Positions 1-6,677 of a stretch of 8,717 bases of DNA are shown here, one piece after another (the stretch's first letter is position 1; the number at the start of each line of letters is the position of its first letter). The translations under genes and the position numbers were made by a program. The stretch comes from Pseudomonadota bacterium (lineage in GTDB: Bacteria; Pseudomonadota; Alphaproteobacteria; Reyranellales; Reyranellaceae): positions 1 to 8,717 of the forward strand of contig JAEWIV010000039.1 in assembly GCA_023386865.1 (NCBI GenBank), given 5' to 3'. Under the pieces are notes generated by a model. That model had not been told where the DNA came from. It ran no database searches and worked only from the letters and a program-made list of their open reading frames with translations.

Positions 1-174
1 ATTGTTGGTCCAGAACGGCTGGTAGTTCACCGCGTTCCACGGCCGATAGAGCTCGCCGTCGGGCCGGAAGGTCGTGATGATCATCCAGTAGAACGGGAAG
101 AGCAGGACGAACACGAACAGGATAAGCGGGATGTTGTAGAACACCCACTTCCGCCAAACCGCACCCTCGATCAT
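1..174 (-). CDS. MalG/UgpE-type carbohydrate ABC transporter permease, N-terminal fragment
   Basis: This is the first 58 codons of an inner-membrane permease, cut by the left window edge. It starts at ATG (174-172), 25 bases after the stop of the preceding permease, with a clear GGAGGC ribosome-binding site at 186-181. The visible protein has a short basic cytoplasmic start (residues 1-10), one membrane segment at about residues 12-33 ending in FPFYWMIIT, and then TFRPDGELY, the start of the first periplasmic loop. A start followed by LFPFYWM and T(F/L)(R/K)P is typical of the MalG/UgpE/LacG half of CUT1 sugar importers. It would pair with the MalF-type permease just upstream to form the channel. 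The EAA loop that contacts the ATPase is outside the window, so family assignment rests on the N-terminus and gene order; the sugar is unknown. Confidence 0.85.
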   Translation of the reverse strand, partial: MIEGAVWRKWVFYNIPLILFVFVLLFPFYWMIITTFRPDGELYRPWNAVNYQPFWTNN

Positions 175-180
175 CTGTTC

Positions 181-186
181 GCCTCC
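181..186 (-). promoter_or_regulatory. Ribosome-binding site of the MalG-type permease
   Basis: On the minus strand the bases read GGAGGC, six bases before the ATG at 174. It lies inside the 25-base gap between the two permease genes and fixes the start of the partial second permease. Confidence 0.75.
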
Positions 187-199
187 GCTCGACCGATCA

Positions 200-1126
200 T
201 CAGCGCGTCTCCACCCGGCGGATGTACAGGAGCTGCACCACCACGATCAGGAACAGGAACGGGAACATGGCGAGCGAGATCGCCGCGCCCTCCGACAGCA
301 GTCCCGTGCCGATGCCGATCTGGTAGGCATAGGTGGCGAACAGGTGGGTGGCATTGGCCGGCCCGCCGCCGGTCATGACGTAGACGAGCTGGAAGTCGGC
401 GAAGGTCTGGATCACCGAGAACAGCACCACCACCATGGTGACGGGCAGCAGCAACGGCCAGGTCACGTGCCAGAAGCGCTGCCACGGCCGCGCGCCGTCG
501 ATGGCGGCCGCCTCCTGCAGCTCGGGGCTGATGGTCTGCAGGCCGGCCAGCAGGCTGATGGCGAAGAACGGCACGCCGCGCCAGATGTTGACGATGATGA
601 TCGACGTCATGGCGAGGTCGGGGTCGCCCAGCCAGTTGATGCGCTGGGTGATGAGGCCGAGCTGGAAGAGCGTCCAGTTGATGACGCTGAAGGTGGGGTC
701 GAACATCCACTTCCAGGCGAAGGTCGACAGCACCGTGGGAATGATGAAGGGCAGCAGGATGAAGGCGCGCACCAGCGCCTTGCCCTTGAAATGCCGGTTC
801 AGCAGGATCGCCAGCCACAGGCCGAGCGCCAGCTTGAAGACCGTCGTGACGCCCGTGTACCAGAAGGTGTTCCACACCGAGGTCCGGAAGATGCTGTCGT
901 TCCAGATCTTGTCGAAGTTCTTCAGGCCGACGAACTGGCCGTCGATGCCGACGCGCGTGCTGGTGAGCGACAGCAGCACGCCCTCGAAGAACGGATAGGC
1001 GATGAACAGGCCGAGCAGGATGGCCGTCGGCGCGAGAAGGGCGAGCGCCAGCCAGCGCTCGTCCTCCAGGCGCCGCAGTCGCGGGGTTGGACGGTTCACC
1101 ACGCCCGGGACTGCGGTCACTGCCAT
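200..1126 (-). CDS. MalF/UgpA-type carbohydrate ABC transporter permease
   Basis: A 308-residue inner-membrane permease of the binding-protein-dependent transport family, about the usual length for CUT1 first permeases. After a cytoplasmic N-terminus (1-25) there are six likely membrane segments, roughly at 26-48, 90-110, 117-138, 172-194, 228-250 and 282-302. The EAA loop that docks on the ATPase is visible at about 205-228 (EAAAIDGA, then WPLLLP), with the conserved Gly at 211 and Leu-Pro at 227-228. The segment VYVMTGGGPANAT (248-260) is a hallmark of MalF/UgpA-type proteins. It follows the sugar-binding protein gene by 48 bases and precedes the second permease by 25 bases, so the three are probably one operon. 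No strong ribosome-binding site precedes the ATG at 1126; the leader contains an inverted repeat instead. The substrate cannot be read from the sequence. Confidence 0.93.
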   Translation of the reverse strand: MAVTAVPGVVNRPTPRLRRLEDERWLALALLAPTAILLGLFIAYPFFEGVLLSLTSTRVGIDGQFVGLKNFDKIWNDSIFRTSVWNTFWYTGVTTVFKLALGLWLAILLNRHFKGKALVRAFILLPFIIPTVLSTFAWKWMFDPTFSVINWTLFQLGLITQRINWLGDPDLAMTSIIIVNIWRGVPFFAISLLAGLQTISPELQEAAAIDGARPWQRFWHVTWPLLLPVTMVVVLFSVIQTFADFQLVYVMTGGGPANATHLFATYAYQIGIGTGLLSEGAAISLAMFPFLFLIVVVQLLYIRRVETR

Positions 1127-1170
1127 GGCCCACTCACTCGTCAGCTACGTTGAGTTACGCGATTCGGGCC
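1127..1170 (-). repeat. Bipartite inverted repeat between the sugar-binding protein and permease genes
   Basis: On the minus strand GGCCC (1170-1166) and ACTCA (1155-1151) pair with TGAGT (1136-1132) and GGGCC (1131-1127). The distal arm is continuous and the proximal arm carries a 10-base bulge. A further CGT/ACG pair lies within the loop. The structure ends exactly at the base before the permease ATG and fills almost the whole 48-base junction. It has no T-run, so it is not a typical Rho-independent terminator. It could protect the upstream message from 3' decay or limit permease translation, as hairpins between binding-protein and permease genes do in other sugar operons. Its role here is inferred. 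Confidence 0.4.
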
Positions 1171-1174
1171 GCGA

Positions 1175-2494
1175 TCAGGCTCCGTAGATCTTCTTGAGCT
1201 CGCCGTCGGCCCACTTCACCGATTCCTCGGCCGGCATGCCCTGCACGGCCTTGGCGTACATGTCGGTGATGATGTACTTCGACAGGCCTTCCTGCGCCTT
1301 GGCGTCGGGCGGGCCGGCGAAGCCGATGGCCTGGCCCAGGCGGGCCGCGACCTTGTAGGGCGTCATCACCGGATCGACGTTCCACAGCGGGTCGTCCTCC
1401 CACTTGGCGGTGCACGGCGTGGCGAAGCCCTTCTGGGACTCGAAGAACTTGCGGTAGTTGGCCTCCGTGTGGAGGTACTTCAGGAACTCCTTGGCCGCGT
1501 CCTGGTTCTTCGAATACTTCATGATCATGTTGGACTGCAGCAGGTGGAAGCCGAACTGGCCCGCCGGTCCCTTCGGCAGGGGCGCGTGCAGGATGTCCTT
1601 GCTCATCGGCTCGCCCTTCTCGGTCTTGTACTGATCGGGCTTGCGCAGGGTCTCGATGTAGATCGAGGCGCCGTTCAGGGTCGCGGAGATGGTCTGCGAC
1701 AGGAAGGCACGGTTGTTGTTCGTGTCGTCCCAGGCAAGGCCGCCTTCGTCCATGGCCTCCTTCCAGAGCGCCGTCATGAACTTGACCGATTCGACCGTCT
1801 CCTTGGTGTTGAGAACGACCGTCTTGCCGTCCTTCTCGACCTCCTTGCCGCCCCACGACCACAGGTAGGGGTAGGTGAAGCCCGGCGCGTCGCCGAAGGT
1901 GTGTCCGAGGGTCTGGCCGAACGGACGGCCCTTGGCCTTCAGCTTCTTGCCGACCTCGCGATAGCTCTCCCAGGTGTCGGGGAACTTGGTGGCGCCGACC
2001 TCGTCGAGCCACGACTTGCGATAGGCGATCATGCCGCCGATCACGGCCCACGGCATGCCCATGTACACGCCCTTGCCGTTGCTGCAGATCGCCTGGGCGT
2101 ACGGCAGGACGCCGCCCTCACGCTTGCCGACTTCGTCGGCCAGCGCGGCCACGTCGACCACGCTGTTGGCGTAGAGGTGGGTGTAGCTGTTGAACGACAT
2201 GATGATGTCGGGCCCGGCGCCCGACTGGATGCCGGCGGTGATGCGCGGCTGCAGGTCGTTGCCGTTCACCGTCTCGAGATTGATCTTCATGCCGAGAGCC
2301 TTCTCGGCCTGAGGCAGCAGCTCTCGACGGAACATCTGATCGGTCGCAGGAACGAAATCGACCCATTTCAACCAGTGGACGGTCTTCTGCTGGGCGTAGG
2401 CCGGCGTGCGGCCGGTTGCAAGGATGCCGGCCATGCCGCCCAAGGCGGCGCCGCCCGCGAGCTTGAGTACGCTACGACGCTTAGTCTTTGCCAT
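1175..2494 (-). CDS. Tat-exported extracellular sugar-binding protein (ABC solute-binding family 1)
   Basis: A 439-residue periplasmic binding protein that would deliver a carbohydrate to the permeases encoded next. The chosen start is ATG 2494, because GGGAGG sits six bases upstream and because it places a compact twin-arginine signal at the very N-terminus: KRRSVLK (residues 5-11), a hydrophobic stretch to about 27, then AYA before Gln35 as the likely cleavage site. An upstream in-frame start at 2569 would add 25 residues before the signal and is unlikely. The mature part (about 405 residues) shows family 1 features: GMKINLETVNGND, an ITAGIQSGAGPDII block, GVYMGMPWAVIGGMIAYRKSWL, and many aromatic residues (for example YPYLWSWGG) expected to stack on sugar rings. 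Tat export suggests folding before secretion. The exact sugar is unknown; polyol, glycerol-phosphate or oligosaccharide ligands are all possible. Confidence 0.92.
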   Translation of the reverse strand: MAKTKRRSVLKLAGGAALGGMAGILATGRTPAYAQQKTVHWLKWVDFVPATDQMFRRELLPQAEKALGMKINLETVNGNDLQPRITAGIQSGAGPDIIMSFNSYTHLYANSVVDVAALADEVGKREGGVLPYAQAICSNGKGVYMGMPWAVIGGMIAYRKSWLDEVGATKFPDTWESYREVGKKLKAKGRPFGQTLGHTFGDAPGFTYPYLWSWGGKEVEKDGKTVVLNTKETVESVKFMTALWKEAMDEGGLAWDDTNNNRAFLSQTISATLNGASIYIETLRKPDQYKTEKGEPMSKDILHAPLPKGPAGQFGFHLLQSNMIMKYSKNQDAAKEFLKYLHTEANYRKFFESQKGFATPCTAKWEDDPLWNVDPVMTPYKVAARLGQAIGFAGPPDAKAQEGLSKYIITDMYAKAVQGMPAEESVKWADGELKKIYGA

Positions 2495-2497
2495 TGT

Positions 2498-2512
2498 AGT
2501 CCTCCCAGGACC
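2498..2512 (-). promoter_or_regulatory. Ribosome-binding site of the sugar-binding protein, inside a small hairpin
   Basis: The minus strand reads GTCCT GGG AGGAC (2511-2499), a perfect 5-base inverted repeat around a 3-base loop, extended by one possible G-U pair. The ribosome-binding site GGGAGG (2506-2501) lies in the loop and 3' arm, six bases before the ATG at 2494. The ribosome site is convincing and decides the start. The hairpin is short and could be chance, so a regulatory role is only a suggestion. Confidence 0.6.
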
Positions 2513-2542
2513 TGCCGCCTCATTGGGAACGGCTTTGTTTGT

Positions 2543-2579
2543 GGGAGTCATCGTAGGCGGGGCGGACAAGCCGGCGCAA
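2543..2579 (-). promoter_or_regulatory. Candidate sigma-70-type promoter of the sugar transporter operon
   Basis: In the 167-base gap (2661-2495) between the cyclase stop and the sugar-binding protein start, the minus strand has TTGCGC (2579-2574), an 18-base spacer and TACGAT (2555-2550). The predicted transcript would begin near 2543, giving a leader of about 50 bases. The -35 matches consensus at only three positions and the -10 at four, so this is the best candidate in the gap rather than a firm call. I see no clear operator palindrome and no Rho-independent terminator for the upstream operon in the same gap, so read-through from the cyclase is possible. Confidence 0.3.
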
Positions 2580-2661
2580 GTCGAATGCCGGAATTTTTAC
2601 CGGTGGTTGCCGCTCGTTCGCAGGACGGGACGCGGTTTCAGACGGCGCTCGCCAGCGCGCG

Positions 2662-3876
2662 CTAGAGGATGGCCGGATCGAGCGTGAAGAGTTCCTTGGC
2701 GTGCCCCACGCCGCGCAAGGCGAAGCGGCCGACCGAGACGAGTTGCGCACGCTGTGCGCCCGGCAAGGCGTCGGCAAAGGTCGACGAGATCAGCAAAGGC
2801 CGGTCGACCGATCGGCACATCGAGGCGATGCGGCTGGTCTCGTTGACCGCGGGCCCCACGACGGTGAAATCGAGCCGGTCGACGCTGCCGATATTGCCGT
2901 AGAAGACCTCGCCGACATGCAGGCCGACATAGACCGACGTGACCGGCCGTTCCTCGGCCCGCCGCTTCTCGTTCAGCTCCTTGACGCGGCCGCGCGCGAT
3001 CTCCTCGGCCTGGAGGGCGCGCCGGCATGCCTCGCCGAGGTCGTCGGCCCGGAACAGCGCCAGCGTGCCGTCGCCGATCAGCTTCAGGACGTCGCCGCCG
3101 GCTTCGTGAATCGAGGTGATCACGGCGTCGGCGTAGTCGTTCAGCAGCGGGATGATCTCGCTGGGCTTTGCCGTGTCGGTAATGGTGGTGAAGCTGCGCA
3201 GGTCGGAGAACCACAGCGCCGCCTCGATGCGGTCGGCGACGCCGCGCTGGATGCGGCCCTCGAGCACGCGCTGGCCGGCATCGCGTCCGAGATAGACCTC
3301 GACCAGGGTATCGGCGATGCGCGCCAGCGCGGCGCTCTTGATCGCGAGCGCGAGCGTCGGCGCGAGACGGCGCAACGCCGCGATATCGCTGTCGCTGAAA
3401 CCCTCGGCGCTGCGCGTCGACCAGCTCGAGTAGACGCAATCCATCTCGCCGATCGCGGCGCCTTCGGCGAAACGGCGGACGAACACGATGTGGTCCGTAT
3501 GGCCGAGATCCTTCATCTCCTGGATGACGGGGAAGTCGACGGGATCGCCGAAGGCGATGCGCCGCCTGAGCTCCTCGCCGCCGGTCTGCAGCAGATGATA
3601 GAAGGGGCTGCGCTGCCAGGAGGCGGCCGCCTCGCCTTCGGTCGTGCGGCCGTACTGGGTCGCTGCCTGTTCCTCGACGTCGTCGTTGCGCCAGCGGAAG
3701 ACGGTGCCTTCGTGCACCGGATGCAGCGTATCGATGACCACCAGCGCGCGCGCCAGCGGGAGGCCGGCGGCGTTGCACTTCTCGCAGAACTTGATCAGCA
3801 GATCGGTCTCTTCCGCGCCTTCCAGGCCACGGCGGACGATCCAGTCGGCAAGGCGGTCGATGTCCGCGGATTTCAC
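2662..3876 (-). CDS. Soluble class III adenylate cyclase with N-terminal sensor-like region
   Basis: A 404-residue protein predicted to convert ATP to cAMP. The C-terminal half (about 215-400) is a class III cyclase homology domain with the key residues present. Metal-binding Asp225 lies in WFSDLRSFT and Asp269 in LKLIGDGT. Lys265 occupies the purine-specifying position (Lys for ATP, Glu in guanylate cyclases), Thr338 fills the second specificity position, and Asn345 and Arg349 in VNETSR match the transition-state residues. Residues 1-190 have no membrane segment or recognised catalytic motif. They contain blocks such as HPVHEGTVFRW and YSSWSTR followed by a helical linker, resembling the GAF-like N-termini of many alphaproteobacterial cyclases; ligand unknown. 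The start is GTG (3876-3874), which overlaps the hydrolase stop by four bases (GTGA), with a weak GAGG eight bases upstream. Translation is therefore probably coupled to the peptide transporter operon, which it ends. Confidence 0.92.
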   Translation of the reverse strand: MKSADIDRLADWIVRRGLEGAEETDLLIKFCEKCNAAGLPLARALVVIDTLHPVHEGTVFRWRNDDVEEQAATQYGRTTEGEAAASWQRSPFYHLLQTGGEELRRRIAFGDPVDFPVIQEMKDLGHTDHIVFVRRFAEGAAIGEMDCVYSSWSTRSAEGFSDSDIAALRRLAPTLALAIKSAALARIADTLVEVYLGRDAGQRVLEGRIQRGVADRIEAALWFSDLRSFTTITDTAKPSEIIPLLNDYADAVITSIHEAGGDVLKLIGDGTLALFRADDLGEACRRALQAEEIARGRVKELNEKRRAEERPVTSVYVGLHVGEVFYGNIGSVDRLDFTVVGPAVNETSRIASMCRSVDRPLLISSTFADALPGAQRAQLVSVGRFALRGVGHAKELFTLDPAIL

Positions 3877-4727
3877 GAACGCGGCCTCAGCAGGGCGACG
3901 CAGGCATGTTCGACGATGGCGTCGTCGCCGTCGGCCTCGAAGGCAGCCGCCGTGCCGGCGCTTCGGTCGAGCCGATGATAAACCGCAATGGCGCTGCCCG
4001 GGCCGCCGCCCGTATGGCCGGCGATCCGCTCGCCGCCTGTGGTTTCACCGATCATCAGGCCAAGTCCGTAGCAGGGTGCTTTCCAGGGGCGGCCGGCGAT
4101 CGGCCCGCCCACCGGATATCGGTCGCACATCGCCGATCGCAAGGGCTCCGGCAAAAGGTCACCGGTCAGCAGGCGCTGCAGCAGCAATGCTGCTTGCTCC
4201 AGCGGCCCGACCAGCAGGCCGTGATAGACCCAGCGTGGATCGTAGCCGGGTGAATAACGCGCGCGGTCGGCGGCGAAGCCGACGCCGGTCGCGCCGAGCG
4301 GCCGCAGCAGGAGGTCGTCCAGTGCCTCGCCGAGAGGCCGGTCCGTCGCCTGCTCGATCAGCCGGCGGACGAAGTAGTAGCCGATGTTGGAATAGCCCCA
4401 GCCCTTGCCGGGCTCATGGACCAGGCGGTCGGCGCCGGCGCGCGCCAGCATCTCCTCGGCGGGCCAGGCGTCGTCGTTGCGGGCGACGGCGTCGTGATAG
4501 GCCTGCAGGCGGCCGTACTCGGTGAGCCCGGCGCGATGCTGCAGGAGCTGGCGCAGCGTGTAGGGCCGGCCATCCAACCGCTCGTCGAGGGCGAGACGGC
4601 CATCGCGCACCAGCGCCAGCGCCGCCGCGGCGATCACGGTCTTGGTGAAGCTCCACCACGGCACCTCTGTCGCAGCGCCGCTGCTCGCGACGACGGCGCC
4701 CTCGCGAACGAGGACCTGGCCGATCAC
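3873..4727 (-). CDS. Signal-less serine hydrolase of the beta-lactamase/D-aminopeptidase fold
   Basis: A 284-residue member of the SxxK serine hydrolase superfamily (class C beta-lactamase, DD-peptidase, EstB esterase). The three active-site elements are present: Ser26-x-x-Lys29 in WWSFTKT, Tyr112-Ser113-Asn114 in GYSNIGYY, and His238-Thr239-Gly240 in AGHTGGGPG. LRQLLQHRAGL (59-69) is the usual family helix. The start is GTG at 4727, overlapping the dppF stop by four bases; the same frame stays open further upstream, but only across the dppF coding region. This leaves the catalytic Ser just 26 residues from the N-terminus, with no signal peptide, so the enzyme is probably cytoplasmic. Its position between a peptide importer and a cyclase argues for hydrolysis of an imported peptide, amide or ester rather than antibiotic resistance. 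D-amino-acid peptides are a plausible substrate, but this is inference. Confidence 0.85.
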   Translation of the reverse strand: MIGQVLVREGAVVASSGAATEVPWWSFTKTVIAAAALALVRDGRLALDERLDGRPYTLRQLLQHRAGLTEYGRLQAYHDAVARNDDAWPAEEMLARAGADRLVHEPGKGWGYSNIGYYFVRRLIEQATDRPLGEALDDLLLRPLGATGVGFAADRARYSPGYDPRWVYHGLLVGPLEQAALLLQRLLTGDLLPEPLRSAMCDRYPVGGPIAGRPWKAPCYGLGLMIGETTGGERIAGHTGGGPGSAIAVYHRLDRSAGTAAAFEADGDDAIVEHACVALLRPRS

Positions 4728-5707
4728 GCCGGCGAATTTCGGAAATGGCAGGCGGCGCGATGGCCTTCGGCGACGGCTTCCAGCGCCGGTGTCTCGCTGA
4801 CGCAGCGATCGGCCTTCATCGGGCAACGCGGATTGAAGTGACAGCCCGGCGGCGGATTGAGGGCGCTCGCGATCTCGCCGTGCGCCTTGGCGCGCGCCAC
4901 CTGGGCGTCGGCGCGGTGGAAGGGGTCGGGGATCGCGGCGATCAGGGCGCGCGTGTAGGGATGGCGCGGGTCCTCGAAGATCTCCTGCCAGCCGCCCTGC
5001 TCGACGATGCGGCCGAGATACATCACCGCGACGCGGTCGCTGACATGCTCGACCACGCCGAGATCGTGGCTGATCAGGATGTAGGACAGCCCCATCTCGT
5101 CCTTGAGCTCGAGCAGGAGGTTGATGATCTGGGCGCGGATCGACACGTCGAGCGCCGACACCGGCTCGTCGCAGATCACGAGCTTGGGCTGCAGGATCAG
5201 CGCGCGGGCAATGCCGATCCTCTGGCGCTGGCCGCCGGAGAATTCGTGCGGGTAGCGGTCGGCATGGTCGGGACGCAGGCCGACCTTGGCCAGCATGTCC
5301 ATCACGCGGTCGTCGACCTCGCCCTTGTTGCTGACGCCATGGATGCGCAGCGGATCGGCCAGTGTCCGGCGCACCGTCTGCCGCGGATTGAGCGAGGCAT
5401 AGGGGTCCTGGAACACCATCTGCACCGTGCGCGCCGTCGCCATGCGGTCGCGTTCGGAGAGCTCCTGGCCGTTCAGGCGGATATGGCCGCGCGTCGGCGG
5501 CTGCAGGCCCATGATGGCGAGCGCCAGGGTCGACTTGCCGCAGCCCGATTCGCCGACCAGTCCCAGGCATTGGCCGGGCTCGATCTCGAGGCTGACGCCG
5601 TCGACGGCCTTCAATGTCTTGACGCCGCCCTTGAGCGCGCTGCCGACATGGAAATGGACGGCGAGGTCGTCGAGCTCGAGCAGCTTTGCCGGCAGCTTCT
5701 CACTCAT
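4724..5707 (-). CDS. dppF: Peptide ABC transporter ATP-binding protein, DppF/OppF type
   Basis: A 327-residue ATPase subunit that would power the peptide importer together with the DppD-type protein. Visible motifs in order are Walker A GESGCGKST (52-60), Q-loop Gln100 in VFQDPYASLNP, the signature FSGGQ (156-160), Walker B ending Asp180-Glu181, D-loop SALD and the switch His214. The sequence YASLNPRQTV is typical of DppF/OppF. The C-terminal oligopeptide-transporter domain has GCHFNPRCP and four cysteines (289, 295, 302, 320) that may bind an iron-sulfur cluster. The ATG (5707) lies within the end of dppD, an 8-base overlap (ATGAGTGA), and no clear ribosome-binding site precedes it, which suggests coupling. 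Its stop overlaps the hydrolase start (GTGA). The substrate is probably di- or oligopeptides; glutathione or nickel importers are close relatives that I cannot exclude. Confidence 0.94.
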   Translation of the reverse strand: MSEKLPAKLLELDDLAVHFHVGSALKGGVKTLKAVDGVSLEIEPGQCLGLVGESGCGKSTLALAIMGLQPPTRGHIRLNGQELSERDRMATARTVQMVFQDPYASLNPRQTVRRTLADPLRIHGVSNKGEVDDRVMDMLAKVGLRPDHADRYPHEFSGGQRQRIGIARALILQPKLVICDEPVSALDVSIRAQIINLLLELKDEMGLSYILISHDLGVVEHVSDRVAVMYLGRIVEQGGWQEIFEDPRHPYTRALIAAIPDPFHRADAQVARAKAHGEIASALNPPPGCHFNPRCPMKADRCVSETPALEAVAEGHRAACHFRNSPA

Positions 5708-6677
5708 GGTGATGGCACCGCACGAGGCCGTCGCCCAACGCCGTGATGTCCGGCGCGGTCGAGCGGCAGATGTCGGTCACCGACGGGCAGCGCGGATTGA
5801 AGCGGCAGCCGGCAGGATAGGCCGCGATCGAGGGCACTACGCCCGAGATCTCGCGCAGGCGCTGGCGGCCGCGCCTCGACCGTTCGCCGAGCCGCGGCAG
5901 GGAATCGACCAGGCCCTTGGTATAGGGATGGCGCGGCGTGGCGAAGATCGCCTCGGCGGCCTGGCTTTCGACGATGCGGCCGGCATACATCACGGCGACG
6001 CGCCGGCACATGTTGGCGACCAGGCCGAGATCGTGGCTGATCATCAGGATGGCCGTGCCCTTGGCGGCGCAGAGCTCGCGCATCAGGTCGATGATCTCCG
6101 CCTGCACCGTGACGTCGAGCGCCGTGGTCGGCTCGTCGGCGATCAGGAGATCGGGACGGCAGGCGAGGGCGATCGCGATCATGACGCGTTGCCGCATGCC
6201 GCCGGAAAGCTGGTGCGGATAGTCCCTTATGCGCCGCTCGGGCGAGGGCACGCGCACCTGGCGCAAGGCGTCCTCGGCGCGGTCCATGGCCTCGCTCCAC
6301 GACGCGCTCTGATGCAGCACGAACATCTCGGCGATCTGCCGGCCGACCGGCGACAGCGGATTGAGGGCGGTCATCGGCTCCTGGAAGATCATGCCGATCT
6401 TGCTGCCGCGCAGCTCGCGCAGGCGCGCCGCCGAGGCACCCTGGATCTCCTCGCCGTCGAGCACGATGCGGCCCTTGCCGAGGCCCAACGGCCGACGCAG
6501 CAGGCCCATCACCGCGAGCGCCGTGATGCTCTTGCCGCAGCCCGATTCGCCGACCAGGCCGAAGGCCTCGCCGCGGCCGATCTCGAACGAGACGTTCTCG
6601 ACGGCGTTGAAGGTGGCGCCGTCGCCTTGCAGCGTGATGTGCAGGTCGTCGACCTCGAGCAGCGGCGCGCCGGTCAT
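5700..6677 (-). CDS. dppD: Peptide ABC transporter ATP-binding protein, DppD/OppD type
   Basis: A 325-residue ATPase subunit, the partner of the DppF-type protein. It has Walker A GESGCGKS (43-50), Q-loop Gln99 in IFQEPMTALNP, signature LSGGM (157-161) followed by RQR, Walker B ending Asp181-Glu182, ALDVT and switch His215. IFQEPMTALNPL and LSGGMRQRVMIA are characteristic of DppD/OppD. The C-terminal domain contains AGCRFNPRCP and cysteines 291, 297, 304 and 321 with nearly the same spacing as in DppF. The start is ATG 6677, which overlaps the dppC stop by four bases (ATGA); the same frame is open further upstream but only as a shadow of dppC. The protein ends in CHHHE, and dppF starts inside these last codons. 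Confidence 0.94.
   Translation of the reverse strand: MTGAPLLEVDDLHITLQGDGATFNAVENVSFEIGRGEAFGLVGESGCGKSITALAVMGLLRRPLGLGKGRIVLDGEEIQGASAARLRELRGSKIGMIFQEPMTALNPLSPVGRQIAEMFVLHQSASWSEAMDRAEDALRQVRVPSPERRIRDYPHQLSGGMRQRVMIAIALACRPDLLIADEPTTALDVTVQAEIIDLMRELCAAKGTAILMISHDLGLVANMCRRVAVMYAGRIVESQAAEAIFATPRHPYTKGLVDSLPRLGERSRRGRQRLREISGVVPSIAAYPAGCRFNPRCPSVTDICRSTAPDITALGDGLVRCHHHE

Noticed and set aside
171..1133. A 320-codon minus-strand frame overlapping the MalF-type permease
   Set aside because: It is Arg/Pro/His-rich without membrane segments, whereas the overlapping frame at 200-1126 is a textbook permease with an EAA loop.
2495..2569. Upstream start giving the sugar-binding protein 25 extra residues
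   Set aside because: It would bury the twin-arginine signal internally, and the strong GGGAGG site points to the ATG at 2494.
2641..2661. Small GC inverted repeat (GCGCT/AGCGC) at the cyclase stop as a terminator
   Set aside because: The arms are only five bases with no following T-run; in such GC-rich DNA this is expected by chance.
2701..3978. A 425-codon open frame on the + strand opposite the cyclase and the hydrolase tail
   Set aside because: Composition is rich in Ala, Arg, Asp and Gly with no motifs. It mirrors the third-position GC bias of the real minus-strand gene, which has intact catalytic residues.
4728..5570. N-terminal extension of the hydrolase frame across dppF, suggesting a fusion
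   Set aside because: The extended part is an Arg/Pro-rich shadow of dppF, which has all ABC motifs in its own frame. The GTG at 4727 with a GTGA overlap explains the start.
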